A stretch of DNA of 33,421 nt from a virus. The stretch is taken from IMG/VR virus record IMGVR_UViG_3300022842_000036, positions 1 through 33,421 of that record. One strand, 5' to 3'. The position numbers and the translations under genes were made by a program. The notes below the pieces were generated by a model. That model saw only the letters and a program-made list of their open reading frames with translations, ran no database searches and was not told where the DNA came from. The first letter of the stretch is position 1. Each line of letters begins with the position of its first letter. Below are positions 13,668 through 20,987 of this stretch, piece by piece.

Positions 13668-15815
13668 ATGGCTTTAAATTTAATTAATATAAGACCAGGA
13701 TTTAACAAACAAATTACAGATACTGCTGCTGAAGGGCAATATGTAGACGGAGATTTTGTAAGATTTCGTTATGGGTTACCTGAAAAAGTGGGTGGATGGT
13801 CTTCTATTACTTCAGATACCTTAGCTGGTGCCGTAAGAGCACAGCATCAATGGGCAGATTTAGATGGTAATAGATATGTAGCACTTGGATCCCAGAGAGG
13901 ATTATATATTTATTATGGAGGAGCGTATTATGATATTACTCCACTAGAGACAGCGCAAACAGGAGGAACGTTTGATACTACAAACACCTCGCCAACGGTC
14001 ACCGTAAACCTAACGGGGCATAATATGATTGCCGGAGACTACTTTACTTTTACAAGTGTAACCCCACCAGTTGGTGCAGGGTACACTGCAGCTAATTTTA
14101 CTGACCAAACTTTTGAAGTAATTAGTGCAACAATTAATACATTTACCATAACGATGGCAACGAATGCGGGAGTTACTGTTGCAGGGTCAGGTGCATGTAC
14201 TATCAACAGATATGTTAAAGTAGGACCTATCGGACAAACATTTGGCTTTGGATTTGGAACAGGTGGTTACGGAGGAGCATCTGGACTTACTACAAACTTA
14301 GATGGAGCTTTATTAGACGACTCTGCAGGTACTGGAGGATCTGGAACTTCTATTACACTTGCATCAACAACAGGGTTTCCAACATCGGGAGTAATTAAAG
14401 TTGGAGCAGAATTTATTTCCTATACAGGTATTTCAACTAATGATCTTACAGGAATTACAAGAGCAGTGGCTGGAACACGATCAGCTCATTCTACTTTAGC
14501 AGGGGTAGAGTATTACACTGCGTGGGGTGCAGCATCTTTATCTTCTACTGTCACACTAGATCCAGCTGATTGGGCTTTAGATAACTTTGGACAAATATTA
14601 ACAGCTACTATATTAAAAGGAAGAACTTTTACATGGCAGCCTATAAGTAATAATAATAATGCTTTATCAGTTAGAGCAACTATTATGGCAAACGCTCCTA
14701 CTAAAACAACTGTTTCAATTGTATCAGACACAGACAGACATTTTTTACATTTAGGAACGGAATCAATAATTGGAACTCCTTCAAGTTTTGATCCAATGTT
14801 AATAAGATTTTCTGACCAAGAAAACTTTAGTGATTATCAACCAACTGCTATTAATACAGCAGGTACTTTTAGAATAGATGATGGAACTGAAATTGTAGGT
14901 GCAGTAAAAGCAAAAGACTATATTTTGGTTTTTACAGATACCGCAGCATATACAATGCAATATGTTGGAGCACCTTTTACTTTTAGTATTAGAAAGGTAG
15001 GATCTAATTGTGGTTTAATGAGCTCACATTCTATGGCTTTTGTAGACGGAGTTGTTTATTGGATGGATGATGCAGGTTCTTTTAATGCTTACAATGGAAC
15101 AGTTGTTAAAATACCTTGTTCAGTGGAAGATTTTGTATTTACTACGAATAACCCAGGAAACTTAGGATTTAATTATGATGCTGGAAGAATAACTTACGCT
15201 AGCCACAATTCATTATTTAATGAAATAAATTGGTTCTATGCTTCGAGTTCAGCTACTGAAATAGATAGATGTGTTACATATAATTACTCAGAAAAAGTTT
15301 GGTACACAAGTTCTTTAGCTAGAACATCTTACTATGATGCTCATTTATTTGACAAACCTTATGCTACTTCTTTTTATAACGCAGGATTACCTACTTTCCC
15401 AGTTATACAGGGAGTGACAAATACTTCTGGATCTGCTACATTTTGGACACATGAAACGGGAGTGGATCAATTGGATAATGGAGTAACTACAACAATCTCT
15501 GCTTTTATTGAAACCGGAGATTTTATGATACACTTAGAGGGTGATGGAGAATACTTTACAAAAATTAGAAGATTTATACCTGATTTTCAAAGACTAGACG
15601 GAACTGCAACAGTTACTATTTTATTAAAAGATTATCCATCAGATACAGCATCTAGTTCTTCTTTAGGACCTTTTTCTGTAACATCAAGTACACAAAAAAT
15701 AGATACACGTGCTAGAGGAAGATCAGCTAGTTTAAAAATAGCTAATCTATCTAGTGGACAAACTTGGAGATATGGAACTTTTAGAGCAGACATACAACCT
15801 GATGGTAGAAGATAA
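13668..15815 (+). CDS. Large tail hub/nozzle-type structural protein (P22 gp10-like class)
   Basis: 715 residues. Opens MALNLINIRPGFNKQITDTA with DGDFVRFRYGLPEKVGGWSS (about 28-47), the standard start of a large podoviral tail protein in marine phages, related in role to P22 gp10 (tail stabilisation) or SU10-type nozzle. The middle is beta-rich with repeated motifs (QHQWADLDGNRYVALGSQRG), a Gly-rich stretch (GFGFGTGGYGG) and propeller-like segments (DGTEIVGAVKAKDYILVFTD; FVDGVVYWMDDAGSFNAYNG). The C-terminus is a beta-sandwich ending RYGTFRADIQPDGRR. It should follow the adaptor ring in the tail. The ATG lies at the predicted transcription start. Confidence 0.75.
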   Translation: MALNLINIRPGFNKQITDTAAEGQYVDGDFVRFRYGLPEKVGGWSSITSDTLAGAVRAQHQWADLDGNRYVALGSQRGLYIYYGGAYYDITPLETAQTGGTFDTTNTSPTVTVNLTGHNMIAGDYFTFTSVTPPVGAGYTAANFTDQTFEVISATINTFTITMATNAGVTVAGSGACTINRYVKVGPIGQTFGFGFGTGGYGGASGLTTNLDGALLDDSAGTGGSGTSITLASTTGFPTSGVIKVGAEFISYTGISTNDLTGITRAVAGTRSAHSTLAGVEYYTAWGAASLSSTVTLDPADWALDNFGQILTATILKGRTFTWQPISNNNNALSVRATIMANAPTKTTVSIVSDTDRHFLHLGTESIIGTPSSFDPMLIRFSDQENFSDYQPTAINTAGTFRIDDGTEIVGAVKAKDYILVFTDTAAYTMQYVGAPFTFSIRKVGSNCGLMSSHSMAFVDGVVYWMDDAGSFNAYNGTVVKIPCSVEDFVFTTNNPGNLGFNYDAGRITYASHNSLFNEINWFYASSSATEIDRCVTYNYSEKVWYTSSLARTSYYDAHLFDKPYATSFYNAGLPTFPVIQGVTNTSGSATFWTHETGVDQLDNGVTTTISAFIETGDFMIHLEGDGEYFTKIRRFIPDFQRLDGTATVTILLKDYPSDTASSSSLGPFSVTSSTQKIDTRARGRSASLKIANLSSGQTWRYGTFRADIQPDGRR

Positions 15816-15979
15816 TGGCTAAGGTAACTAATTTTATTCCAGAACCTAGTCCAGATTATGATCCACAAAATCAACAACAACTTCTTCAATCATTAGAAAC
15901 AATGAAGAATCAATTAAATAGTTCTTTTCAAGAAGACCTAAAACAAGAAGTAGAGAGGTTCACTTGGTTTAATGGCTAA
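15815..15979 (+). CDS. Small helical protein, 54 aa
   Basis: ATG 15815 overlaps the stop of the tail gene (TAATG) and the ORF ends TAA 15977-15979. MAKVTNFIPEPSPDYDPQNQ is followed by a helix rich in Gln/Leu/Glu (QQLLQSLETMKNQLNSSFQE) and EVERFTWFNG. Overlaps the next gene by eight bases. Proteins with this 'FIPEPSPDYDPxNQQQ...W' layout occur at the same place in marine phages, which supports it. The coiled helix suggests a small virion or assembly component; no activity known. Confidence 0.65.
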   Translation: MAKVTNFIPEPSPDYDPQNQQQLLQSLETMKNQLNSSFQEDLKQEVERFTWFNG

Positions 15980-16307
15980 TATATATACAAATGCAAAAGT
16001 AGATTTAACTACAACAGATGCTACAACTTTATATACAACACCTAGTAATTCTAGAGCAATTGTAAAATCTTTATTAATATCAAATGATGCTGGAAGTGCA
16101 GCAACAATAACTGTAACATTAACTAATGCAGCAAGTGTTGTATTTAGTTTATTTAATGTTAAGTCAATAGCTTCTAATGCTACTGAACAATTATTAACAG
16201 AACCTTTAATATTACTAGAAAATGAGATATTAAAAGTTACTGCATCTGATGCTAATGAATTACATGTTGTGGCATCATTATTAGAGATAAATAGAGAAGA
16301 TGTATAA
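15972..16307 (+). CDS. Small beta-rich virion-type protein, 111 aa
   Basis: Begins MANIYTNAKVDLTTTDATTL and shows alternating hydrophobic strands (AIVKSLLISNDAGSAATITV), then an FSLFNVKSIASNATEQLL segment and a C-terminus KVTASDANELHVVASLLEIN. The 'N...T.Y.T....AIV.SL.I.N......TVT.......' pattern is that of a small immunoglobulin-like or beta-sandwich capsid/tail decoration protein. GAGAGG (15954-15959) lies 12 bases before the ATG. No catalytic motif. Flanked by other small virion-region genes. Confidence 0.65.
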   Translation: MANIYTNAKVDLTTTDATTLYTTPSNSRAIVKSLLISNDAGSAATITVTLTNAASVVFSLFNVKSIASNATEQLLTEPLILLENEILKVTASDANELHVVASLLEINREDV

Positions 16308-16444
16308 TGGCTAAAAAATTTAAAGAACACCATGAACGTAATCAGCCTAAAAAAAGAGGGCCTCGAAAACATAAGAAATGTTTATCTAAAAGTGAGAAGC
16401 GTCAAAAAAGATTAAAACGTTACAAAGGACAGGGTAAAGGCTAG
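16307..16444 (+). CDS. Very small, extremely basic protein, 45 aa
   Basis: ATG 16307 overlaps the upstream stop; TAG at 16442-16444. MAKKFKEHHERNQPKKRGPR leads to KHKKCLSKSEKRQKRLKRYK and GQGKG. Twenty of 45 residues are Lys or Arg. I have seen similar 'KRGPRKHKKCLSKSEKRQKRLKRYxGQG' peptides in marine phages. Charge suggests DNA or RNA binding, possibly packaging-related, but this is inference. Its stop codon forms the first bases of the TAGACA element of the next promoter. Confidence 0.65.
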   Translation: MAKKFKEHHERNQPKKRGPRKHKKCLSKSEKRQKRLKRYKGQGKG

Positions 16445-16470
16445 ACAAACAACTTAAAAAGTATTATATA
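16442..16470 (+). promoter_or_regulatory. Candidate promoter giving a leaderless mRNA for the 64-aa gene
   Basis: TAGACA (16442-16447), 17-base spacer, TATATA (16465-16470), then six bases (GATTAT) to ATG 16477. The -35 and spacer length match the element before 11318. TATTAT at 16462-16467 is an alternative -10. No Shine-Dalgarno is present before the ATG. Confidence 0.45.
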
Positions 16471-16476
16471 GATTAT

Positions 16477-16671
16477 ATGGAAATAAAAAAAATACCAGCA
16501 AAAGCAAAAGAAATTGTTAAGCATAAAAGAACAGGTGTAATTTATGCGGATAAAGCTGCATTTGATGCAGATGTAGCTGATTCAAATACAGATACTACAG
16601 CAGAAGATTTTCAACAAGATTTAGAAATTACTGTAGCTTCTTTAACTGTAGACGGTGAATCTAATTTATAA
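16477..16671 (+). CDS. Small protein of unknown function, 64 aa
   Basis: MEIKKIPAKAKEIVKHKRTG, then VIYADKAAFDADVADSNTDT and an acidic C-terminal half (TTAEDFQQDLEITVASLTVD). The first half is basic, the second acidic. The 'P...KEIV.HK.TG.IY....AF..D..D..T.T...D..' pattern is familiar from marine phage structural regions, but the role is unknown. The ATG lacks a ribosome site and falls where transcription should begin. The next gene starts eight bases after its stop. Confidence 0.6.
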   Translation: MEIKKIPAKAKEIVKHKRTGVIYADKAAFDADVADSNTDTTAEDFQQDLEITVASLTVDGESNL

Positions 16672-16672
16672 T
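16667..16672 (+). promoter_or_regulatory. TATAAT element six bases before the glycosyltransferase ATG
   Basis: TATAAT (16667-16672) then TAATTT and ATG 16679. An in-frame TAA at 16673-16675 rules out an upstream start, so the ATG is well fixed and has no Shine-Dalgarno. The -35 is weak (TTAACT, 16642-16647, 19-base spacer). Confidence 0.4.
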
Positions 16673-16678
16673 TAATTT

Positions 16679-17623
16679 ATGCAACCATTAGGTGGAACGG
16701 AGTTGCAATATGCTCAGTTATATAAACACGTAGATAATACGCTGTTAGATAAGTTTCAGATAACTACCTCTATTCCAGAAAAAACACCTTTATCTAAAGA
16801 TAAAATTAATATTCTTTGGGCACAAAATTCTTACGATCAAAGTAACTTAGCTCCATGGTTTGAAGATAAATCTAATCATAATAAATACGATTGGTATGTA
16901 TTTAATTCCCATTGGTGTGCTGAAAAGTTTAGAATGGCTTTTGAAGTACCCCCCGAAAAATGTGTTGTTATTAAAAATGCTATAGAAAAATTTGCACCTA
17001 AAACTATTCATAAAAACGGTGATAAAATAAAACTAATATATACTTCTACTCCATGGAGAGGATTATCTGTATTACTAGGTGCTATGCAGTTAATTAAAAA
17101 TCCTTTAATAGAATTAGATGTTTATTCCTCTACCCAAATATATGGAGATGCTTTTAAAAAAGCTAATGATACTTCTTATAGAGATTTATATAAACAAGCT
17201 AAAAAATTACCTAATGTAAATTATATAGGCTATGCTTCTAACGAAAAAATAATAAAAAAGATGGGCGAGTATAAAATATTTGCTTATCCTAATATATGGG
17301 AAGAGACTTCTTGTATGTCGGCTATTGAAGCTTTAGGAAGTGGACTTCATGGAATTGTAACTAATTATGGAGCTTTGTTTGAGACGTGTTCAGAGTGGCC
17401 AACTTACGTTCAATATGATAGAGATTACAGAAATTTAGCTAAATGTTTTGCTTATGCAATTGAAGGAATTGCAGAACAACTTCATTCAGTAGGAATGCAA
17501 CAGTTATTAGATTCTCAAGTATCTTTTTATAAGAAATTTTATAGTTGGGAAAATAGAAAAAACGAATGGACTAACTTTTTACAAGGAGTATATGATTCAA
17601 AATCACGAACCAATTTGGTTTAA
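16679..17623 (+). CDS. GT-B glycosyltransferase, GT4-like
   Basis: 314 residues. GGTELQYAQL (5-14) is the N-terminal donor/acceptor loop; WYVFNSHWCAEKF and KCVVIKNAIE (95-103) mark the domain linker; KLIYTSTPWRGLSVLLGAM (118-136) begins the C-terminal Rossmann domain. E209 and E217 (EETSCMSAIEALGSG) form the E-x7-E nucleotide-sugar motif of GT4 enzymes. The N-terminal domain is short, but an in-frame stop just upstream fixes the start. It probably transfers a sugar to a phage or host surface glycan or to a virion protein. It overlaps the next glycosyltransferase gene by 32 bases, so the two likely work together. Donor and acceptor cannot be read from sequence. Confidence 0.8.
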   Translation: MQPLGGTELQYAQLYKHVDNTLLDKFQITTSIPEKTPLSKDKINILWAQNSYDQSNLAPWFEDKSNHNKYDWYVFNSHWCAEKFRMAFEVPPEKCVVIKNAIEKFAPKTIHKNGDKIKLIYTSTPWRGLSVLLGAMQLIKNPLIELDVYSSTQIYGDAFKKANDTSYRDLYKQAKKLPNVNYIGYASNEKIIKKMGEYKIFAYPNIWEETSCMSAIEALGSGLHGIVTNYGALFETCSEWPTYVQYDRDYRNLAKCFAYAIEGIAEQLHSVGMQQLLDSQVSFYKKFYSWENRKNEWTNFLQGVYDSKSRTNLV

Positions 17624-18416
17624 CGAAGAACCATCGACACCGGACACTAAGAAAAAAGCAGGCTATTCTTTATTTGTAGCAACACCTGTTCATAGTGAAT
17701 GCTCTATTCATTATGCTCAAGCTTTATTAAATCTACAAAAATATTGTTTTAAAAAGAATGTAAAATTATGGTTTTCCATAATGAAGTCTTCATTAGTTAC
17801 TCAAGGAAGAAACATGTGTGTAAGCGCATTTCTACAACAAAAAGAAGCTACTCATTTATTATTTGTTGATTCAGATATTTCTTTTAATGAATCTGCTGCG
17901 GAAAGATTAGTTGCTTGTGATAAAGATGTTATCTCTATTCCATATCCTTTAAAAGATATAAATTGGGATAAAGGAATGCATATGATTAAAGAAGGTAAGA
18001 TTAAAGAAGCTAAAGATTTAAGAAACAAAGGTTTTTACAGATACCCTATGAAAGTAGAAAATAATTCTGCTATTAAAATTAAAGATGGAGTTATTAAAGT
18101 AGAACATTCTCCAACAGGTTTTATGTTAATAAAAAGAGAAGTAATTCTTAAAATGATAAAGGCTTATCCAGAAATGAGAATTGATCAAGACCAAATTATT
18201 AATGGTAAGAATGAAAAACTACCTGATTTTTGGAATTTTTTTGATACTCAATTTGATCCTGTTAAACATACTTACACGGGAGAAGACTTTGCTTTTTGCC
18301 AAAGATGGAAAGACATTGGAGGTGAATGCCATGCTTGGATTATGGATCACATAACTCATATTGGAGAACATCAATATACAGGTCGTTTTGCGGATGAGTT
18401 GATAAAGACTGACTAA
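17592..18416 (+). CDS. GT-A glycosyltransferase-like protein
   Basis: 274 residues; ribosome site AAGGAG (17583-17588) and ATG 17592 inside the end of the previous gene. After SLFVATPVHSECSIHYAQAL (26-45) comes SSLVTQGRNMCVSAFL and then the metal/nucleotide-sugar DxD, D93-S-D95, in THLLFVDSDISF (87-98). Late motifs VEHSPTGFMLIKREV and YTGEDFAFCQRWKDIGG, with HITHIGEHQY, match phage and bacterial GT-A proteins of this type. Likely a metal-dependent retaining or inverting transferase; donor unknown. Operon partner of the GT4-like gene. Confidence 0.75.
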   Translation: MIQNHEPIWFNEEPSTPDTKKKAGYSLFVATPVHSECSIHYAQALLNLQKYCFKKNVKLWFSIMKSSLVTQGRNMCVSAFLQQKEATHLLFVDSDISFNESAAERLVACDKDVISIPYPLKDINWDKGMHMIKEGKIKEAKDLRNKGFYRYPMKVENNSAIKIKDGVIKVEHSPTGFMLIKREVILKMIKAYPEMRIDQDQIINGKNEKLPDFWNFFDTQFDPVKHTYTGEDFAFCQRWKDIGGECHAWIMDHITHIGEHQYTGRFADELIKTD

Positions 18417-18421
18417 AATGA

Positions 18422-18465
18422 TAGAATTTGTAAGTTATATAACTTATAAAATTTAGGAACAGGAG
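18422..18465 (+). promoter_or_regulatory. Possible promoter/operator before the ejection-protein block
   Basis: The 55-base gap between 18416 and 18472 holds a perfect 16-bp palindrome, TAAGTTATATAACTTA (18431-18446), and a -10-like TATAAA (18445-18450) with a weak TAGAAT 17 bases upstream. The AGGAG ribosome site at 18461-18465 then serves TTG 18472. The palindrome overlaps the -35/-10 interval, as expected for a repressor site. Moderate evidence only. Confidence 0.35.
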
Positions 18466-18471
18466 CTAAAA

Positions 18472-19512
18472 TTGGATCCATTTACAATGGCTTTGGCCAC
18501 ATTCGGTGTACAAAAATTAAGAGGTAAATCTACTAAAAGATCTTTCAGAGACGCTATGCTAATAGGTGGTATGGGTCAAATAGGAGGAATGGCTGGAGTA
18601 GGTGGAATTACTCCTTTTGGATCAGCAACTACAGCAGGAAGTATTCAAGGTTTAGGACAAACTTCAGTAATGCAGGGATTAGGTTCTTTATTTAATCCAG
18701 CAACAGCATCACAGGCAACAGGAACAATAGCAGCTAACTCACCTTTCGCTGCAGGTAATGCGGGAGCAGCGGCAACAGATGCAGCAGCAAAAGCAGCAGC
18801 AAAAGCAGCAGCAGAAAAAGCAGCTTTAGAAGCAGGAAAGCCAACAGGGATTATGGAAACTTTAAAAGGTTTTATTCCTACATCTGATGCAGGAAGAATA
18901 GCAGCAGCATCTATGGCACTTCCTTTACTAGCCGGTGACGATGGTCCTAATAAAATGTATTTACCTGTACCTAATCAAAATTATACAAAATTTGCTAATT
19001 CAGGACATGGGGGAACTCCAACTGGATTTATGACAAGAGATTATGCAACTGGAATAAATTCTCCTTTAGTACAACCTGGAGAGTATATAACACCAGAAGA
19101 AGTTTTAGGAGATGAGCCTACCCAAACATTTAAAGCAGTTGAAATGAATACTGGTGGACTTGCTAGTATTGCAAAATTTAATGAAGGTGGAATGGGTCAA
19201 GTTCTTCCCTCTAAAATGACTCATGATGAAAATGATTCTAATAACTACGACAGAGCAAACGGTTTTGTATTAGATGGAACAGGTCATGGAAAAGATCACG
19301 AAGATACTATGTTAGCTCAATTAGCTGATGGAGAGTTTGTATCAAGATCTCATGCAGTTTTAGGTGCGGGTATTATTGCTGGAGCAAATCCTAGTGATAA
19401 ATCAGACCAAAGAAAAAAAGGTGCTAAGTTTTTTTACGATCAACAAAAACAATTAAAAAGAATTTTTGATTTAATAAATGCAAACAAAAACAGAACTGAT
19501 TCAGTTCACTAA
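18472..19512 (+). CDS. Internal virion/tail-associated protein with Ala-Lys repeats
   Basis: 346 residues from TTG 18472, chosen because AGGAG lies six bases upstream and the product begins MDPFTMALATFGVQKLRGKS. It is Gly/Ala-rich, with a KAAAKAAAEKAA stretch near residue 105, a hydrophobic segment (IAAASMALPLLAG), and NTGGLASIAKFNEGGM. The C-terminal part (DTMLAQLADGEFVSRSHAVL, GAGIIAGANP, KGAKFFYDQQ) is a conserved ending of large marine-phage virion proteins. Function is probably structural or ejection-related. The last 35 bases overlap the next gene. Confidence 0.65.
   Translation: MDPFTMALATFGVQKLRGKSTKRSFRDAMLIGGMGQIGGMAGVGGITPFGSATTAGSIQGLGQTSVMQGLGSLFNPATASQATGTIAANSPFAAGNAGAAATDAAAKAAAKAAAEKAALEAGKPTGIMETLKGFIPTSDAGRIAAASMALPLLAGDDGPNKMYLPVPNQNYTKFANSGHGGTPTGFMTRDYATGINSPLVQPGEYITPEEVLGDEPTQTFKAVEMNTGGLASIAKFNEGGMGQVLPSKMTHDENDSNNYDRANGFVLDGTGHGKDHEDTMLAQLADGEFVSRSHAVLGAGIIAGANPSDKSDQRKKGAKFFYDQQKQLKRIFDLINANKNRTDSVH
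18781..18816 (+). repeat. Tandem 12-base repeat coding for Ala-Ala-Ala-Lys
   Basis: Two exact copies of GCAGCAGCAAAA (18781-18792, 18793-18804) and a third with one change (18805-18816). It codes for the alanine/lysine helix of the surrounding protein; a similar run occurs near 22230. Likely slippage-generated. Confidence 0.8.
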
Positions 19513-19900
19513 AGAGGAAATAGACAGTATATGGAATTTAGTAAAAAATCTAATTCGAAAAGCGTGTATCAGAGCTGGAGGATTTGTAAGTGAAGAACAT
19601 ATTAAAGAATATTGTAAAGAAGGTAAAATGCAGCTTTGGGTGGTTATTACAGAAACTAACGAAGTTCTTTGTGTCTGTGTTACTGAAATTAGAAAATACC
19701 CTAATTACAGTGTTTGCGACACTAAAATTGTCACTGGTAAACGTTATAAAGAGTGGTTTGATTATGTCGATAAAATTTCTGAATGGGCTAAAGAACAAGG
19801 TTGTAAAAAAATGGAAATCTTTTCAAGGCCGGGTTATGTCTCTATGTTCAAAGAAAAAGGTTACTCAGCAACACATGTACAAGTAGAAAAAGAATTATGA
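19478..19900 (+). CDS. GNAT-like acyltransferase-fold phage protein
   Basis: 140 residues. The order ELIQFTKEEIDSIWNLVKNL, AGGFVSEEHIKEYCKEGKMQ, LWVVITETNEVLCVCVTEI, YPNYSVCDTKIVTGKRYKEW, WAKEQGCKKMEIFSRPGY and FKEKGYS is that of a widespread phage protein with a GNAT-like fold encoded near ejection genes. The usual acetyl-CoA loop (Q/RxxGxG/A) is not obvious, so catalytic activity is uncertain. It starts in the end of the preceding gene and its stop overlaps the next ATG (ATGA). Function in phages is not established to my knowledge. Confidence 0.65.
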   Translation: MQTKTELIQFTKEEIDSIWNLVKNLIRKACIRAGGFVSEEHIKEYCKEGKMQLWVVITETNEVLCVCVTEIRKYPNYSVCDTKIVTGKRYKEWFDYVDKISEWAKEQGCKKMEIFSRPGYVSMFKEKGYSATHVQVEKEL

Positions 19901-20979
19901 TAGATATTAAAAAATTAAATATAAAAGAAAAAATAGAGTTATTTAAAAAACTAGGTAAAGAAATTGCTAGTAAAGGTATTAAGGGTGATACAGAATTAGC
20001 TCATATTAATCCTTTTGAAAAACAATTATTAATTAGCCACGGGGGTTCTGGAACAATAAATTTAGAAACAGGTTTACCACAATACTTTGGTGGAGGAGGA
20101 GGTGGTGGATCACAACCGGACACTACTACACAATATATTAGAGAAGCACCAGGGATAGAGGAAAGAAAAATTGGTTTAATGGATACTTCAGCGGAGCTTG
20201 CAAAAACTCCGGTTAACATTCCTCAAATTAATGTACAAGGAATGGGTGCATTAGAACAACAAGGTATTACTCAATCGGGAATTACAGGTGTTGGTGCTAA
20301 TACTATGAATGCAGGTATTGGATCAGTATTAAATGCACAAAATGCGGCAGCTATGGATCCTACTTCATCACAATTTCAAAATTATTTGAATCCTTATTCA
20401 TCTTTCGTTACAGATGAAATTAATAGACAATCTCAAATGCAGCAAAACCAAATAAGCCAAAATGCAGTTATGGGTGGAGCATTTGGTGGTGGACGTGAAG
20501 GCGTTCAAAGAGCAGAATTAGGTGGAAGAACTTTATCTGCTATAGGGCAAGCTCAAGGTACAGTTTTCCAAAATGCATTAAACTCATTTCAAGGTAATCA
20601 AGCATTACAAGCTCAGACAAATTTGAATGCAGGTGCTCAATATGCTCAAATGGGTCAGGCACAACAAGGTATGGCTCAACAAGACATTAATCAATTAATG
20701 GCTGCTGGTGGTTTACAAAGACAGTTAGGTCAACAAGCACTTGATGCAACAAGACAAACTGAATTACAAAGAGCTTACGAACCTTATCAAAGAATGGAAT
20801 TTATGAAAAATATGTATGCTGCAGGACCTACAACTCAATCTGCTATTACTCAATCTACTTCTCCAGGAACTAATCCACTTGCTCAAGCAGCAGGTGCTGG
20901 ACTCGGAGCATACGCAACTTACTCAGCTTTAAATAGACAACCCGCTGCAGTTCAAAATGCGGCAACAAATAGAGCTTAG
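19897..20979 (+). CDS. Internal virion/ejection-type protein, Gln-rich
   Basis: 360 residues; ATGA overlap with the previous gene. After a charged helix (KKLNIKEKIELFKKLGKEIA) comes FGGGGGGGSQP. Then a long Gln/Ala/Asn-rich helical body includes YLNPYSSFVTDEINRQSQMQ, GGAFGGGREGVQRAELGGRT and QQALDATRQTELQRAYEPYQ. 'NPY...V..EI.RQ...GAFGGGREG..RAE' is a recurrent block in marine phage internal virion proteins. It is probably packaged in the head and released with DNA, but this is inferred. A C-terminal Gly/Ala patch (AAGAGLGAYATYSA) could insert in membrane. Confidence 0.65.
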   Translation: MIDIKKLNIKEKIELFKKLGKEIASKGIKGDTELAHINPFEKQLLISHGGSGTINLETGLPQYFGGGGGGGSQPDTTTQYIREAPGIEERKIGLMDTSAELAKTPVNIPQINVQGMGALEQQGITQSGITGVGANTMNAGIGSVLNAQNAAAMDPTSSQFQNYLNPYSSFVTDEINRQSQMQQNQISQNAVMGGAFGGGREGVQRAELGGRTLSAIGQAQGTVFQNALNSFQGNQALQAQTNLNAGAQYAQMGQAQQGMAQQDINQLMAAGGLQRQLGQQALDATRQTELQRAYEPYQRMEFMKNMYAAGPTTQSAITQSTSPGTNPLAQAAGAGLGAYATYSALNRQPAAVQNAATNRA

Positions 20980-20987
20980 GAAAAATT

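Noticed and set aside
18418-18456. Twelve-residue ORF MIEFVSYITYKI after the GT-A gene
   Set aside because: Too short, no ribosome site, and covers the palindrome and promoter; a chance ORF is more likely.
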